NCBI GenBank assembly: GCA_014860355.1
Contig: JACZJV010000001.1
Span: 1 to 61,251, forward strand
Length of the DNA stretch: 61,251 bases
From: Burkholderiales bacterium
GTDB lineage: Bacteria > Pseudomonadota > Gammaproteobacteria > Burkholderiales > SG8-39
Direction: 5' to 3'
Shown here: piece after piece, positions 42,835 to 53,056 of the stretch
Numbering within the stretch: the stretch's first letter is position 1
How the letters are laid out: every line of letters begins with the position of its first letter
Notes under the pieces: model-generated
Seen by the model: the letters and a program-made list of their open reading frames with translations, nothing else
What the model was told of the DNA's origin: nothing
Database searches by the model: none
Translations under genes and position numbers: made by a program

Positions 42835-43658
42835 ACGCCGCGGCGATCAACGATCCGGATTCCTTCGGCGGGGGCGCAGCGGCGGGCGCCCGGGTGCTAG
42901 CGCCCGGCATCGACGTCTCGCACAAGACCATCCTCTACCTCGAGGACATCAGCGTCAGCTTCGACGGCTTCAAGGCGCTGAACAAACTCTCGCTGGACAT
43001 CGACAACGGTGAGCTGCGCTGCATCATCGGCCCCAACGGCGCGGGCAAGACCACCATGATGGATGTGATTACCGGCAAGACCCGGCCCGATTCGGGCAGC
43101 GTATTCTTCGGCCAGACCATCGACCTCGCCAAACTCACCGAGGCCGAGATCGCCCACGCCGGCATAGGCCGAAAGTTCCAGAAGCCGACAGTGTTCGAGC
43201 AGCACAGCGTGTTCGAGAACCTGGAACTCGCGATGAAGACCGACAAGCGCGTGCGCGCGAGCCTCACCGCCAGGCTCGATTCGGCGCAGCACGACCGCAT
43301 CGCGGACACGCTGCGCCTGATCCATCTCGCCGGAGTAGCCGGCCGCGACGCGGGACTGCTGTCCCACGGGCAGAAGCAGTGGCTGGAGATCGGCATGCTG
43401 CTGATGCAGGAGCCGCGCGTCCTGCTGCTCGACGAGCCGGTCGCGGGCATGACCGACGAGGAGACCGAGCGCACCGGCGAATTGTGCAGGACCCTGGCGG
43501 GCAAGCACTCGGTGGTGGTGGTCGAGCACGACATGGATTTCGTCGCCGGCATCGCCAACAAGGTGACGGTGCTGCACGAGGGCAGCGTGCTCGCCGAAGG
43601 CAGCATGGGCGAGGTGCAGAACGATGCGCGCGTGATTGAAGTGTATTTGGGACGGTGA
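42831..43658 (+). CDS. urtD: urea ABC transporter ATP-binding protein UrtD
   Basis: The 275-residue LivG-like ATPase has Walker A GPNGAGKTTMMD, the UrtD-type FQKPTVFEQHSVFENLELAM region, the signature LLSHGQKQWLEIGML and Walker B VLLLDEPVAGM. A ~30-residue Gly/Ala-rich N-terminal extension precedes the usual start. It is followed not by urtE but by a 310-bp gap containing repeat element C. Confidence 0.96.
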   Translation: MNAAAINDPDSFGGGAAAGARVLAPGIDVSHKTILYLEDISVSFDGFKALNKLSLDIDNGELRCIIGPNGAGKTTMMDVITGKTRPDSGSVFFGQTIDLAKLTEAEIAHAGIGRKFQKPTVFEQHSVFENLELAMKTDKRVRASLTARLDSAQHDRIADTLRLIHLAGVAGRDAGLLSHGQKQWLEIGMLLMQEPRVLLLDEPVAGMTDEETERTGELCRTLAGKHSVVVVEHDMDFVAGIANKVTVLHEGSVLAEGSMGEVQNDARVIEVYLGR

Positions 43659-43715
43659 CCGGTGCTTAACCTTGACGACGAGAAATGCGCCTCCCTTGCT
43701 TTGAAGCCTTCATTT

Positions 43716-43887
43716 TGCGCGGACGAAAAACCGTCCGCGCGGATCGTCGATTGCCTGCGGATGAAAAGCACATCCGCAGGCAATCGACGATCTTGTATAA
43801 AAACCCGCGCTGTATTCGGTTTTAACCATAACCGTGTTTTTGGTACGGATGGTGTTTATCCGTACCAAAAACACGGTTGGCGCGCGT
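43716..43887 (-). repeat. three-hairpin intergenic repeat, copy C (inside the urt operon)
   Basis: It reads in reverse relative to A and B. On the minus strand, hairpin 1 (43878-43830, perfect 21-bp arms starting AACCGTGTTTTTGG), hairpin 2 (43792-43742, perfect 21-bp arms starting GATCGTCGATTGCC) and hairpin 3 (43740-43717) follow in the same order. It lies between urtD and urtE and so splits an operon that is normally continuous. Confidence 0.8.
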
Positions 43888-43968
43888 CCCCCAGGAGGAC
43901 TTGCTTCGCGGCGCAGCGCGCAATGCCTTTCACGGCCCGTGAGCATGCTTGAGACCCGGTACTGAACC

Positions 43969-44658
43969 ATGCTGAGCATAAAGAACCTCAACCAATACTA
44001 CGGCGGCAGCCACACCCTGCGCGACCTGAGCTTCGACATTCCCATGGGCTGCACCACGCTGCTCGGAAGAAACGGCGTGGGCAAGACCACTTTGCTCAAG
44101 TGCCTGATGGGTCTGGTGCCGGTCAGATCGGGCTCTGTCATGCTGGCCGGCACGAACATCACCGCGCTCACGCCGCATGCGCACGCGCGCCTGGGCATCG
44201 GCTACGTGCCGCAGGGGCGCGAAATATTTCCGCGCCTCACGGTGGAGGAAAACCTGCTGATGGGCCTGGCGACCCGGGGCCGCGGCGCCGCGATTCCGGC
44301 GCAGATCTTCGATATGTTTCCGGTATTGAAGGACATGCTCGGGCGGCGCGGAGGCGATCTGTCCGGCGGGCAGCAGCAGCAGCTCGCCATCGGCCGCGCG
44401 CTCGCGATGAAACCCAGGCTGCTGATCCTGGACGAACCTACCGAAGGCATCCAGCCCTCGATCATCAAGGACATCGAGCGCGTGATCCGCCTGCTCGCCC
44501 GGCAGGGCGAAATGGCGATCCTGCTGGTGGAGCAGTATTACGATTTCGCCCGTTCGCTGGCAGATCACTATGTGGTGATGTCGCGCGGCGAGGTGATCAA
44601 GAGCGGAGCGGGCGCCGACATGGAAAAGGACAACGTAAAAGCCTGCCTCGCGTTATAG
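43969..44658 (+). CDS. urtE: urea ABC transporter ATP-binding protein UrtE
   Basis: The 229-residue LivF-like ATPase begins MLSIKNLNQYYGGSHTLRDL, with Walker A LLGRNGVGKTTLLK, signature DLSGGQQQQLAIGRAL, Walker B LLILDEPTEGIQPS and a MAILLVEQYYDFARSLADHY end. It is the second ATPase of the importer. It lies 310 bp from urtD across repeat element C, so it may depend on read-through or an added promoter. Confidence 0.96.
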   Translation: MLSIKNLNQYYGGSHTLRDLSFDIPMGCTTLLGRNGVGKTTLLKCLMGLVPVRSGSVMLAGTNITALTPHAHARLGIGYVPQGREIFPRLTVEENLLMGLATRGRGAAIPAQIFDMFPVLKDMLGRRGGDLSGGQQQQLAIGRALAMKPRLLILDEPTEGIQPSIIKDIERVIRLLARQGEMAILLVEQYYDFARSLADHYVVMSRGEVIKSGAGADMEKDNVKACLAL

Positions 44659-44692
44659 TCATCGCCGTAGCCCGCAGCGAGATCTTTCTTGC

Positions 44693-44734
44693 TCCGGCCC
44701 ATTTCAGGGGAGCGCGAGGGGAACTTCCCCCCGC
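44693..44734 (+). promoter_or_regulatory. ureD leader hairpin (homologous to urtB leader)
   Basis: GCGAGGGGA-ACT-TCCCCCCGC folds with one A.C mismatch and ends 15 bp before the ureD ATG. The sequence from TGCTCCGGCCC through TTCGTGG is alignable to the urtB leader. Confidence 0.5.
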
Positions 44735-44749
44735 TTCGTGGGAAACATC

Positions 44750-45577
44750 ATGCACACTGCAGTTGCACAATGGCAGGCGCGGCTGGCGCTCGAATACACC
44801 CGGCAAGGCGGGCGCACCACGCTCACGGGGCGCGAGCACAGCGGCCCGCTGCTGGTGCAGAAGGCGCTCTATCCCGAGGGAGACGCAGTGTGCCACAGCA
44901 TCGTCGTGCATCCGCCCGGCGGCATCGCCGCAGGCGATGCCCTCAGGCTGGAACTGAGCCTGCGCGAGGGCGCGCATGCGCTGCTCACCACGCCGGGCGC
45001 GGGCAAGTGGTACAAGAGCGCGGGGCCGCAGGCGAGCCTCGCGCAGCGTTTCGACCTGGCGCGCGGCGCCGTGCTCGAATGGCTGCCGCAGCCGGCGATC
45101 GTATTCAATGCCGCGCGCGCCATCACCCGGACCGAAGTCCGGCTGCACCGGGATGCCTTGTACATGGGCTGGGAGATGACGTGCATGGGGCGCGCCGCGT
45201 CGGGCGAGCGCTTCAACAGCGGCGAACTGCGCCAGCGCACCGAGGTGTGGCAAGAGGAGCGGCGCCTGTGGTGCGAATACGCGCGCCTAGGAGGTGACGA
45301 TCCCATGCTCACATCGCCGGCGGGTTTGAACAAATGCACGGTAAGCGCGACCCTGATCGCAGCGGGCAGGGAAATTCCGAAGGACCTGCTAGAACAATGC
45401 CGCGGCGTGGTGCCCGAAGCTCAGGCGGGCATCACCGTGCTGCCGCGCCTGCTGCTGGCGCGCTATCTGGGCGCGAGCAGCGAGGCGGCAATGCGATACT
45501 TCATCGCGCTGTGGACCTTGCTGCGACCGGCGCTGGCCGGACGCAGCGCGGTGGCGCCGCGCATCTGGGCTACATGA
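44750..45577 (+). CDS. ureD: urease accessory protein UreD
   Basis: The 275-residue chaperone binds apo-urease first and recruits UreF and UreG. It contains GPLLVQKALYPEGDAVCHSI, HPPGGIAAGDALRLELSL, LLTTPGAGKWYKS and LEWLPQPAIVFNAARAITRT, typical UreD segments. ATG at 44750 was preferred to the GTG at 44738. It opens the ureDABCE block. Confidence 0.95.
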   Translation: MHTAVAQWQARLALEYTRQGGRTTLTGREHSGPLLVQKALYPEGDAVCHSIVVHPPGGIAAGDALRLELSLREGAHALLTTPGAGKWYKSAGPQASLAQRFDLARGAVLEWLPQPAIVFNAARAITRTEVRLHRDALYMGWEMTCMGRAASGERFNSGELRQRTEVWQEERRLWCEYARLGGDDPMLTSPAGLNKCTVSATLIAAGREIPKDLLEQCRGVVPEAQAGITVLPRLLLARYLGASSEAAMRYFIALWTLLRPALAGRSAVAPRIWAT

Positions 45578-45595
45578 GGCCAAGAGAGGACAGCA

Positions 45596-45898
45596 ATGGA
45601 ACTGACGCCGAGAGAGAAGGACAAGCTGCTCATATTCACCGCCGCGCTCCTTGCTGAAAGAAGGAAGGCGCGCGGGCTCAAGCTCAATTACCCCGAAGCG
45701 GTGGCCTTTATCAGCGCGGCCATCATGGAGGGCGCGCGCGAGGGCAGGAGCGTCGCCGAACTGATGGGCTATGGCACGAAATTGCTGGCCCGCGCCGACG
45801 TCATGGAGGGCGTGCCGGAAATGATCCCGGAGATCCAGGTGGAAGCGACTTTTCCCGACGGCACCAAGCTCGTCACCGTGCACCATCCCATCGTCTGA
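45596..45898 (+). CDS. ureA: urease subunit gamma
   Basis: The 100-residue gamma chain begins [20 protein letters not shown] and has [33 protein letters not shown] and [15 protein letters not shown]. It has the normal length for a separate gamma subunit and lies 18 bp after ureD with AAGAGAGGA upstream. It assembles with UreB and UreC. Confidence 0.97.
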   Translation: MELTPREKDKLLIFTAALLAERRKARGLKLNYPEAVAFISAAIMEGAREGRSVAELMGYGTKLLARADVMEGVPEMIPEIQVEATFPDGTKLVTVHHPIV

Positions 45899-45912
45899 CA
45901 CAGGGGAACGAG

Positions 45913-46229
45913 ATGATTCCAGGCGAAATGAAAATCAAGGCGGGCGTGATCACGCTGAACGCCGGGCGGCGCACATTCAAGCTCGAAGTCGCCAACAGCG
46001 GCGACCGGCCGATCCAGGTCGGCTCGCACTACCATTTCTACGAGACCAACGATGCGCTCGAATTCGACCGCGAGGCCGCCTACGGCACCCGGCTCAACAT
46101 CGCCGCCGGCACTGCGGTGCGCTTCGAGCCGGGCCAGTCGCGCACGGTCGAACTGGTCGAACTGGCCGGCGCGCGCGAGGTATTCGGCTTCCAGGGCAAG
46201 GTCATGGGCAAACTGAAGGGAGCTTCGAA

Positions 46230-46233
<4 letters not shown>
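45913..46233 (+). CDS. ureB: urease subunit beta
   Basis: The 106-residue beta chain has [20 protein letters not shown], then [40 protein letters not shown] and [20 protein letters not shown]. It overlaps ureC by 4 bp (ATGA), consistent with coupled translation of the structural subunits. Confidence 0.97.
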
Positions 46234-47933
<1,700 letters not shown>

Positions 47934-47952
47934 TGCGATAGAACGCCGCCCT

Positions 47953-48438
47953 GTGCTGACGCTGATCCAACGCTGCGAACCGGTAGCCGAACCCTACGGC
48001 GAACTGGTGTTGCCCTTCGATCTGCGCATCAGGAGCCGCCTGCGCACCCGGCTTACCTCGGGCGAGGAAGCGGTGCTGAAAACCGAGCGCGGCCTGGTCT
48101 TGCGCGGCGGCGAATGCCTGGCGGCCGAGGACGGGCGCGTGGTGCGCGTGGCGGCGGCGGCGGAGAAGGTGATGCACATCGCCTGCGCCGACCGCCTCGA
48201 ACTCACCCGCGCCGCCTACCATCTGGGCAATCGCCACGTGCCGGTCGAGATCGGCGAGGGCTATCTGCGCATCTTGGCTGATCACGTGCTCGGCGACATG
48301 CTCGCCGGGCTGGGTGCGAATGTCGCGGAAATCGAGGCGCCGTTCGAGCCGGAGTCCGGCGCCTACGGCGGCGGCCATGGGCACCACGACGAGTCCGGAC
48401 ATGGCGGTAGAATCCACCAGTACGAGCACAAAGCATAG
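47953..48438 (+). CDS. ureE: urease accessory nickel chaperone UreE
   Basis: The 161-residue UreE delivers nickel to UreG/urease. It has RSRLRTRLTSGEEAVLK, the AADGRVVRV-type core (AAEDGRVVRVAAAAEKVM), YHLGNRHVPVEIGEGYLRIL with the interfacial metal His, and a His-rich tail (GGGHGHHDESGHGGRIHQYE) for nickel storage. The GTG start at 47953 lies 19 bp after ureC. Confidence 0.93.
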   Translation: MLTLIQRCEPVAEPYGELVLPFDLRIRSRLRTRLTSGEEAVLKTERGLVLRGGECLAAEDGRVVRVAAAAEKVMHIACADRLELTRAAYHLGNRHVPVEIGEGYLRILADHVLGDMLAGLGANVAEIEAPFEPESGAYGGGHGHHDESGHGGRIHQYEHKA

Positions 48439-48481
48439 GCGTGCACGCGCAAACCGCGGGAGCGATCCGGACCCAACGCGC

Positions 48482-49615
48482 ATGAAGCTGGCTCAACTCG
48501 AAACCCCCTGCCTGGTTCTGGACGAGGCCAAGCTCGAACGCAACGTCGCGCGCATGCGCGCGCGCCTCGACCGGCTGGGGGTGGCGCTGCGCCCGCACCT
48601 GAAGACGGCGAAATCGATAGACGTGGCGCGGCGCGTGCTGCGCCGCCCGGACGACCCGATCACCGTGTCGACGCTGAAGGAAGCCGAATATTTCTTCGGC
48701 CACGGTGTGCGCGACATCCTGTATGCGGTCGGCCTTACGCCCAACAAGTTCGAGCACGTCAGCGCGCTGCGCCGGCGCGGGGCCCGGCTCTCGGTCATTC
48801 TCGACAACATCGATGCGGCAGACGCCCTGGCGGCGCATGCGCGCAAGGCGGGCGATCGCATTCCGGTTCTTATTGAAATCGACTGCGACGGCCACCGTTC
48901 CGGCATAGCGCCCGGCGAGCGCGCGCTGCTCGAAGTCGGCCGCGCGCTAGCCGAAGGGGGCTGCGAGTTGCGCGGGGTCATGACCCACGCGGGCAATTCA
49001 TACAACCAGGACTGCGTCGAGGGCATCAAGGCCATGGCGATCCAGGAGCGCGACGCAGTGGTCGATTCGGCGCGTGCCTTGCGCGACGCCGGCCTGCCCT
49101 GTCCGGTGGTGAGCGTAGGCTCTACGCCGACCGCGACCTTTGCCGAAGACCTGGCCGGCGTCAGCGAAGTGCGCGCCGGGGTGTACATGTTCTGCGACCT
49201 GGTGATGGCCGGCATCGGCGTGTGTACGCTCGACGACATCGCGGTCTCGGTGCTGGGCACCGTCGTCGGCCACCAGCGCGAAAAAGGCTGGATCATCGTC
49301 GACGCGGGCTGGATGGCGATGTCGCGCGACCGCGGCACCATGAAGCAGAAAACCGATCAGGGCTACGGCATCGTTTGCGACGCGCAGGGCAGGCCCTGGC
49401 CCGAGCTCATCATGACCGATGCCAACCAGGAGCACGGCATCCTCGCCCTGCGTCCGGATGCACGGGGCTGCCTGCCCGATCTGCCGGTCGGCGCCCTGGT
49501 GCGCATCCTCCCCAACCACGCCTGCGCCACCGGCGCGCAGCACCCGGCCTATCAGGTGGTGCGCGGCGCGGCGCAAGAGATCAGCGCCGTCTGGCCGCGT
49601 ATCGGCGGCTGGTGA
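48482..49615 (+). CDS. DSD1-family PLP enzyme (D-threonine aldolase/D-serine dehydratase-like)
   Basis: This 377-residue fold-III PLP enzyme is alanine-racemase-like at the N-terminus (ETPCLVLDEAKLERNVARMR, LRPHLKTAKSIDVARRVL with the PLP Lys) and has a C-terminal D-serine dehydratase-like metal-binding domain containing DANQEHGILAL and ILPNHACATGAQHPAY (His, Cys). Probable reaction: aldol cleavage or dehydration of a D-hydroxy amino acid. It starts 43 bp after ureE, unrelated to urease, and is the first gene of the insertion that separates ureE from ureF. Confidence 0.87.
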   Translation: MKLAQLETPCLVLDEAKLERNVARMRARLDRLGVALRPHLKTAKSIDVARRVLRRPDDPITVSTLKEAEYFFGHGVRDILYAVGLTPNKFEHVSALRRRGARLSVILDNIDAADALAAHARKAGDRIPVLIEIDCDGHRSGIAPGERALLEVGRALAEGGCELRGVMTHAGNSYNQDCVEGIKAMAIQERDAVVDSARALRDAGLPCPVVSVGSTPTATFAEDLAGVSEVRAGVYMFCDLVMAGIGVCTLDDIAVSVLGTVVGHQREKGWIIVDAGWMAMSRDRGTMKQKTDQGYGIVCDAQGRPWPELIMTDANQEHGILALRPDARGCLPDLPVGALVRILPNHACATGAQHPAYQVVRGAAQEISAVWPRIGGW

Positions 49616-49617
49616 GC

Positions 49618-50286
49618 TCAGGACATCAGCGGTACGAATAGCCGCTCGGCAAACTCCAGGGCCTGCGGCAGCGTAAAGATTTCCCTGTTCGAGGCATCTG
49701 CGGCCAGCCATTGCCGCGCAATGTTGCCGTCGCGCAGAAATATCATCTGCCGGCAAAGACTGTCTGCGCAGCGGGCATCGGGGTCGGCGGCGCCCCAGGC
49801 GATGCCCATATGGAGTTCGCCTGCCGCGTCCGGATTCTCTATGGTCCTTCCCGACTGCAGTATGCAGACGCGCTCGGCGCTGACTGCGCATCGGGAGTCG
49901 ATTCGCGTCGCCATCCCGAACATCGGGCTGACCGCCAGGGCGTCAAGGGCGCACATGGCATGGACCTGGTATCCGTTCACCTGGACCCGGTGCTCGCGCG
50001 CCTCCATGGTGAACGGGTAGGCGCCCACGGGTTCGCCGTCCCCGGAAAAGATGACCAATTCACATCTGCTCAACACATCGATCGCATGGTCCAGGTTGCT
50101 GACCTGTTGCGACATTTCTTGCCTGGTGAGCATCCGCCCCCTGGTCACGAAGGAGCGCAGAACCTGCTGATGCAGTTCCCTTAGCTCCCCGCCGATTTCA
50201 ATCTGCCTTTCTCCAAGCGGCAGAATCCCCTTCAGGCGCTGCAGCGCTTTCTCGACTTTGGCGCTCGTGCAGCGTCCGATCAACAA
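49618..50286 (-). CDS. alkylmercury lyase (MerB)-like protein
   Basis: The 222-residue protein resembles the organomercurial lyase family: VNGYQVHAMCALDALAVSPM carries the Cys and Asp expected in MerB (Cys96/Asp99 region), and ARCADSLCRQMIFL carries the second conserved Cys (Cys159 region). The N-terminal ~80 residues form the winged-helix-like part. TTG starts at 50286/50283 follow GGGGAG; no ATG is well placed. There is no merA, merR or merT nearby, so a role in mercury resistance is uncertain. It converges with the PLP enzyme 2 bp away. Confidence 0.65.
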   Translation of the reverse strand: MLIGRCTSAKVEKALQRLKGILPLGERQIEIGGELRELHQQVLRSFVTRGRMLTRQEMSQQVSNLDHAIDVLSRCELVIFSGDGEPVGAYPFTMEAREHRVQVNGYQVHAMCALDALAVSPMFGMATRIDSRCAVSAERVCILQSGRTIENPDAAGELHMGIAWGAADPDARCADSLCRQMIFLRDGNIARQWLAADASNREIFTLPQALEFAERLFVPLMS

Positions 50287-50301
50287 GCGCTCCCCGCCGG
50301 C

Positions 50302-51093
50302 CTACATCTGCCGGAATTGCTCGGCGTAGACGCGGCTTACCGGCAGCGTCTCCTTGCGCTGCTTCAGTCGCAGCGAATAGCGGCCGGCCTCGTCGCGCAG
50401 CGCCGAAGCGACCTCGAGCATGTTGACCACCGTGCCCCGGTGTATCTGCCGGAACCTGTCCTGCGGCAACTGCGCGAGCAGCTCCTTCAGCGGCGTGCGG
50501 ATGAGCAGCTCGGCGTCGCGCGTGACCACGCTGGTGTACTTGTCTGCGGCCTGGAAGTAACAGACTTCCTCCACCGGGATCATGCGCACCGTGTTGCCCA
50601 CGGCGGCGCGTATCGTCCTGAGCGTACCCGCACCCGCATCCGCACTCGATGACGGCGCGCCCATCACTTTCTGCAGTTTGGAAACGAGTTCTGCAAGATC
50701 GCCCCTGGGCGCCGCGAGCTGCGCCTTCAGGCGCTCGACCGCCTTCGCCAGCCGCTCGGCGCCTACCGGTTTGAGCAGGTAGTCGACGGCCGCAAGCTCG
50801 AACGCCTTCAGGGCGTACTCGTCGTAGGCGGTGACGAACACGATGCGCGGCACCGGCTCGCCCTGGTTCAGTTTGTCGGCGAGTTCCGCCGCGACCTCCA
50901 ATCCGCCCAGCCCCGGCATGCGGATGTCGAGGAAGACGACATCGGGGTGCTCCGCCTCGGCCACGCGCAGGGCTTCGATGCCGTTGGGCGCCAGCGCGAT
51001 CACCTGCAGATCCGGCCAGGCGAGGGCAAGCGCGTCCTTCAGGCTCTGGGCGAGCAGCGGTTCGTCTTCGGCGATCAGCGCGCGCGGGTTCAT
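50302..51093 (-). CDS. LytTR-family response regulator
   Basis: The 263-residue regulator has a receiver domain (ALIAEDEPLLAQSL, phospho-Asp in VVFLDIRMPG, Lys in DYLLKPVGAERL) and a LytTR DNA-binding domain (VRMIPVEEVCYFQAADKYTS, DRFRQIHRGTVVNMLEVASA). ATG at 51093 overlaps the kinase stop by 4 bp. It is paired with the LytS-like kinase upstream. Confidence 0.93.
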   Translation of the reverse strand: MNPRALIAEDEPLLAQSLKDALALAWPDLQVIALAPNGIEALRVAEAEHPDVVFLDIRMPGLGGLEVAAELADKLNQGEPVPRIVFVTAYDEYALKAFELAAVDYLLKPVGAERLAKAVERLKAQLAAPRGDLAELVSKLQKVMGAPSSSADAGAGTLRTIRAAVGNTVRMIPVEEVCYFQAADKYTSVVTRDAELLIRTPLKELLAQLPQDRFRQIHRGTVVNMLEVASALRDEAGRYSLRLKQRKETLPVSRVYAEQFRQM

Positions 51094-52091
51094 TGCTGCA
51101 ATGGCAGGCGCAGCGAAACGCGCACGCCTGCGCCCGCATTTTCACCGACTTCGGCGCTGGCGGCAGCGCCGTAGACCGCGGCGAGACGCTCCTTCACATG
51201 GCGCAGCCCGAGGCCGGTTCCGGGAGTGGATACGGCGCCGAAACCCAGGCCGCTGTCTTCCACCAGCAGAACCAGCTGCGCGCCCTCGGCGCTCGCCGTC
51301 ACGCGCAGACTGCCGCCTTCCAACTTGGGCTCCAGTCCATGCTTGATCGCATTCTCCACCAGGGGCTGCAGCAGCATCGGCGGCAGCCTGGCACTCGCCA
51401 ACTCCGGCGGCAGCTCGAGGTCAAACGCCAGACGCGGCCCCATGCGGATCGCAAGGATCTCCAGATAACCGCGCAACAGCGCGAACTCCTCGGCGAGCGT
51501 GCACATGTCGTTGCGGGTCGAGGCGAGCGTGGCGCGCAGGTAAGTGTCAAAATGGGCCAGCATCGCCTGCGCGCGCTTCGGGTCGGAGCCGATCAGCACC
51601 TGCAGGTTGGCCAGCGTATTGAACAGGAAGTGCGGTTCGATCTGGGCCTGCAGCAGTTTCAGGCGCGCTTCGGCCGCGCCCTGCTCGCTGTGCGCCAGCC
51701 GCTCGCGCGTCCAGAAGTAGTACGTGCCGCCCAGGCCTGCTCCCGCGGTGAGCGCCAGAAATCCGAGCATCGCGTTCAGGCTGGCGTAGCCGGGCTTCCA
51801 GGGCTCGCCCAGTAGCAGGCTGGCGACCAGGCTGCCGCCAAAGTAGCCCACCGGCGCGGCCACGAGCGCAAGGACTACCATGGGCACGAGCGCGGGAGAG
51901 CCTTGCGGCCACAGCCAGCGCCGCGGCAAATCGATCGTGGCGTAGGCGAGCAGGCCGATGCACAGGCTGTAGACCAGGTTGGTGCCGAATCCGCCGCTGC
52001 CGAAGGCCGTGAGCGCCACCGCGATCAGCGCACTCAACACCATCGTGCCGATCATGTAGCGCGATATGCTGGAATTCGAGACTATGGGCAT
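51090..52091 (-). CDS. LytS/YehU-like sensor histidine kinase
   Basis: The 333-residue membrane kinase has about four N-terminal membrane helices (residues ~12-30, 38-52, 67-90, 104-122), then the His_kinase domain LLQAQIEPHFLFNTLANLQ with the phospho-acceptor His, MLLQPLVENAIKHGLEPKLE (N-box) and VEDSGLGFGAVSTPGTGLGL (G-box). It has no separate periplasmic sensor, so it may sense membrane state or a small signal through the helices. It is coupled to the LytTR regulator; its start lies 16 bp past the small 2TM gene. Confidence 0.93.
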   Translation of the reverse strand: MPIVSNSSISRYMIGTMVLSALIAVALTAFGSGGFGTNLVYSLCIGLLAYATIDLPRRWLWPQGSPALVPMVVLALVAAPVGYFGGSLVASLLLGEPWKPGYASLNAMLGFLALTAGAGLGGTYYFWTRERLAHSEQGAAEARLKLLQAQIEPHFLFNTLANLQVLIGSDPKRAQAMLAHFDTYLRATLASTRNDMCTLAEEFALLRGYLEILAIRMGPRLAFDLELPPELASARLPPMLLQPLVENAIKHGLEPKLEGGSLRVTASAEGAQLVLLVEDSGLGFGAVSTPGTGLGLRHVKERLAAVYGAAASAEVGENAGAGVRVSLRLPLQQ

Positions 52092-52106
52092 CAGACCTCG
52101 GTCGGC

Positions 52107-52391
52107 TCAACGCGCGCCCGGGGCGCGGCGCGATTCCAGCTTGCGCAGTTCGTCGTCGACCATGCGCTCGCGCAATCCGGACCCGGACAAGTATACCGCA
52201 AGGCCGTGTATGCTCAGTCCGACGGCCCAGCCGCCTAAGGGAAACGGGAACCAGGTGTAGCCGGGTGTAGCCTGCTGGTTGATCAGGAACAGCAGCGTGT
52301 TCACCGCAATGAACACGCTGAGGTGGATGAAGAAGCCGAATTTCATGCCGGCGCGGCGGCGGGCGAGACGGACGAGGTGTTCGTGTTCCAT
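52107..52391 (-). CDS. 2TM domain-containing membrane protein
   Basis: The 94-residue protein has two membrane helices (about 17-40 and 53-70) around a Trp/Pro loop (PGYTWFPFPLGGW), and a charged C-terminus (GLRERMVDDELRKLESRRAP). The layout fits the 2TM family often placed beside LytTR two-component genes, as here. It probably shares the operon with the kinase (16-bp gap). Function unknown. Confidence 0.75.
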   Translation of the reverse strand: MEHEHLVRLARRRAGMKFGFFIHLSVFIAVNTLLFLINQQATPGYTWFPFPLGGWAVGLSIHGLAVYLSGSGLRERMVDDELRKLESRRAPGAR

Positions 52392-52418
52392 GACGCATCC
52401 CTTCGATAGTTAAATGAA

Positions 52419-52808
52419 TCAGATCAAGCCGGCCGAAGTCCACAGGGCGTGGCCTAGCAGGCGCTGCGGCAACAGGGTGAAGGCGCCGGCGACGATCAGC
52501 GCGCCGAAATACAGGGCTTTCATCGCGCTCTGGTGACGCCTGACATTTCCGTTCATTGCGAGGTACACCGCCCGCGCCAGCACAAGGAGCGTGATCACGG
52601 ACAGGCCGTGAATCCAGGAGAATCCACCGGTGCTCCTGATCCAAAAGGTGGAAATCGCGGTCACCAGCATCAGTAGTACCCAGACGCGGCCGAGCACTCG
52701 ATGGCCGAACGTGCCCTTGCGGCCGAAGAACACAACTGCTCCCAGTGCGAGCGCGACCAGTGCGGCGCCCAGATGAACCAGTATGATCGGGGTAAATTCA
52801 TGATACAT
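52419..52808 (-). CDS. DUF2306-like membrane protein
   Basis: The 129-residue integral membrane protein has four predicted helices: IILVHLGAALVALALGAVVF, VLLMLVTAISTFWI, IHGLSVITLLVLARAVYLAM and ALYFGALIVAGAFTLL. Conserved His residues near helix ends (H12, H35, H68, H91) suggest possible metal or haem contacts. ATG at 52808 has GGAG upstream. It lies 27 bp from the 2TM gene in the same direction. Role unknown. Confidence 0.65.
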   Translation of the reverse strand: MYHEFTPIILVHLGAALVALALGAVVFFGRKGTFGHRVLGRVWVLLMLVTAISTFWIRSTGGFSWIHGLSVITLLVLARAVYLAMNGNVRRHQSAMKALYFGALIVAGAFTLLPQRLLGHALWTSAGLI

Positions 52809-53056
52809 GATGAGCTCCGGTTGATTGCGGTGGAGGCAGTTTCCGCGGCCGGCGTGCGCCGGGCGAGCCATATGCGACGAACTGCTGGATTTGCGGGATG
52901 AAACGCGGTGCGGCGCGACAGGCTGCGCGGGCACATCGCGCAAACATGCCTCCTCGCGGCGCGTATCCAATAGAATGCCGGTATTGGCGCCGGTCTTCCG
53001 CCGCCGCGGCGCGGGTACGCCGGAACATCCTGCTGCATCGCTGACTATCGAATCCC

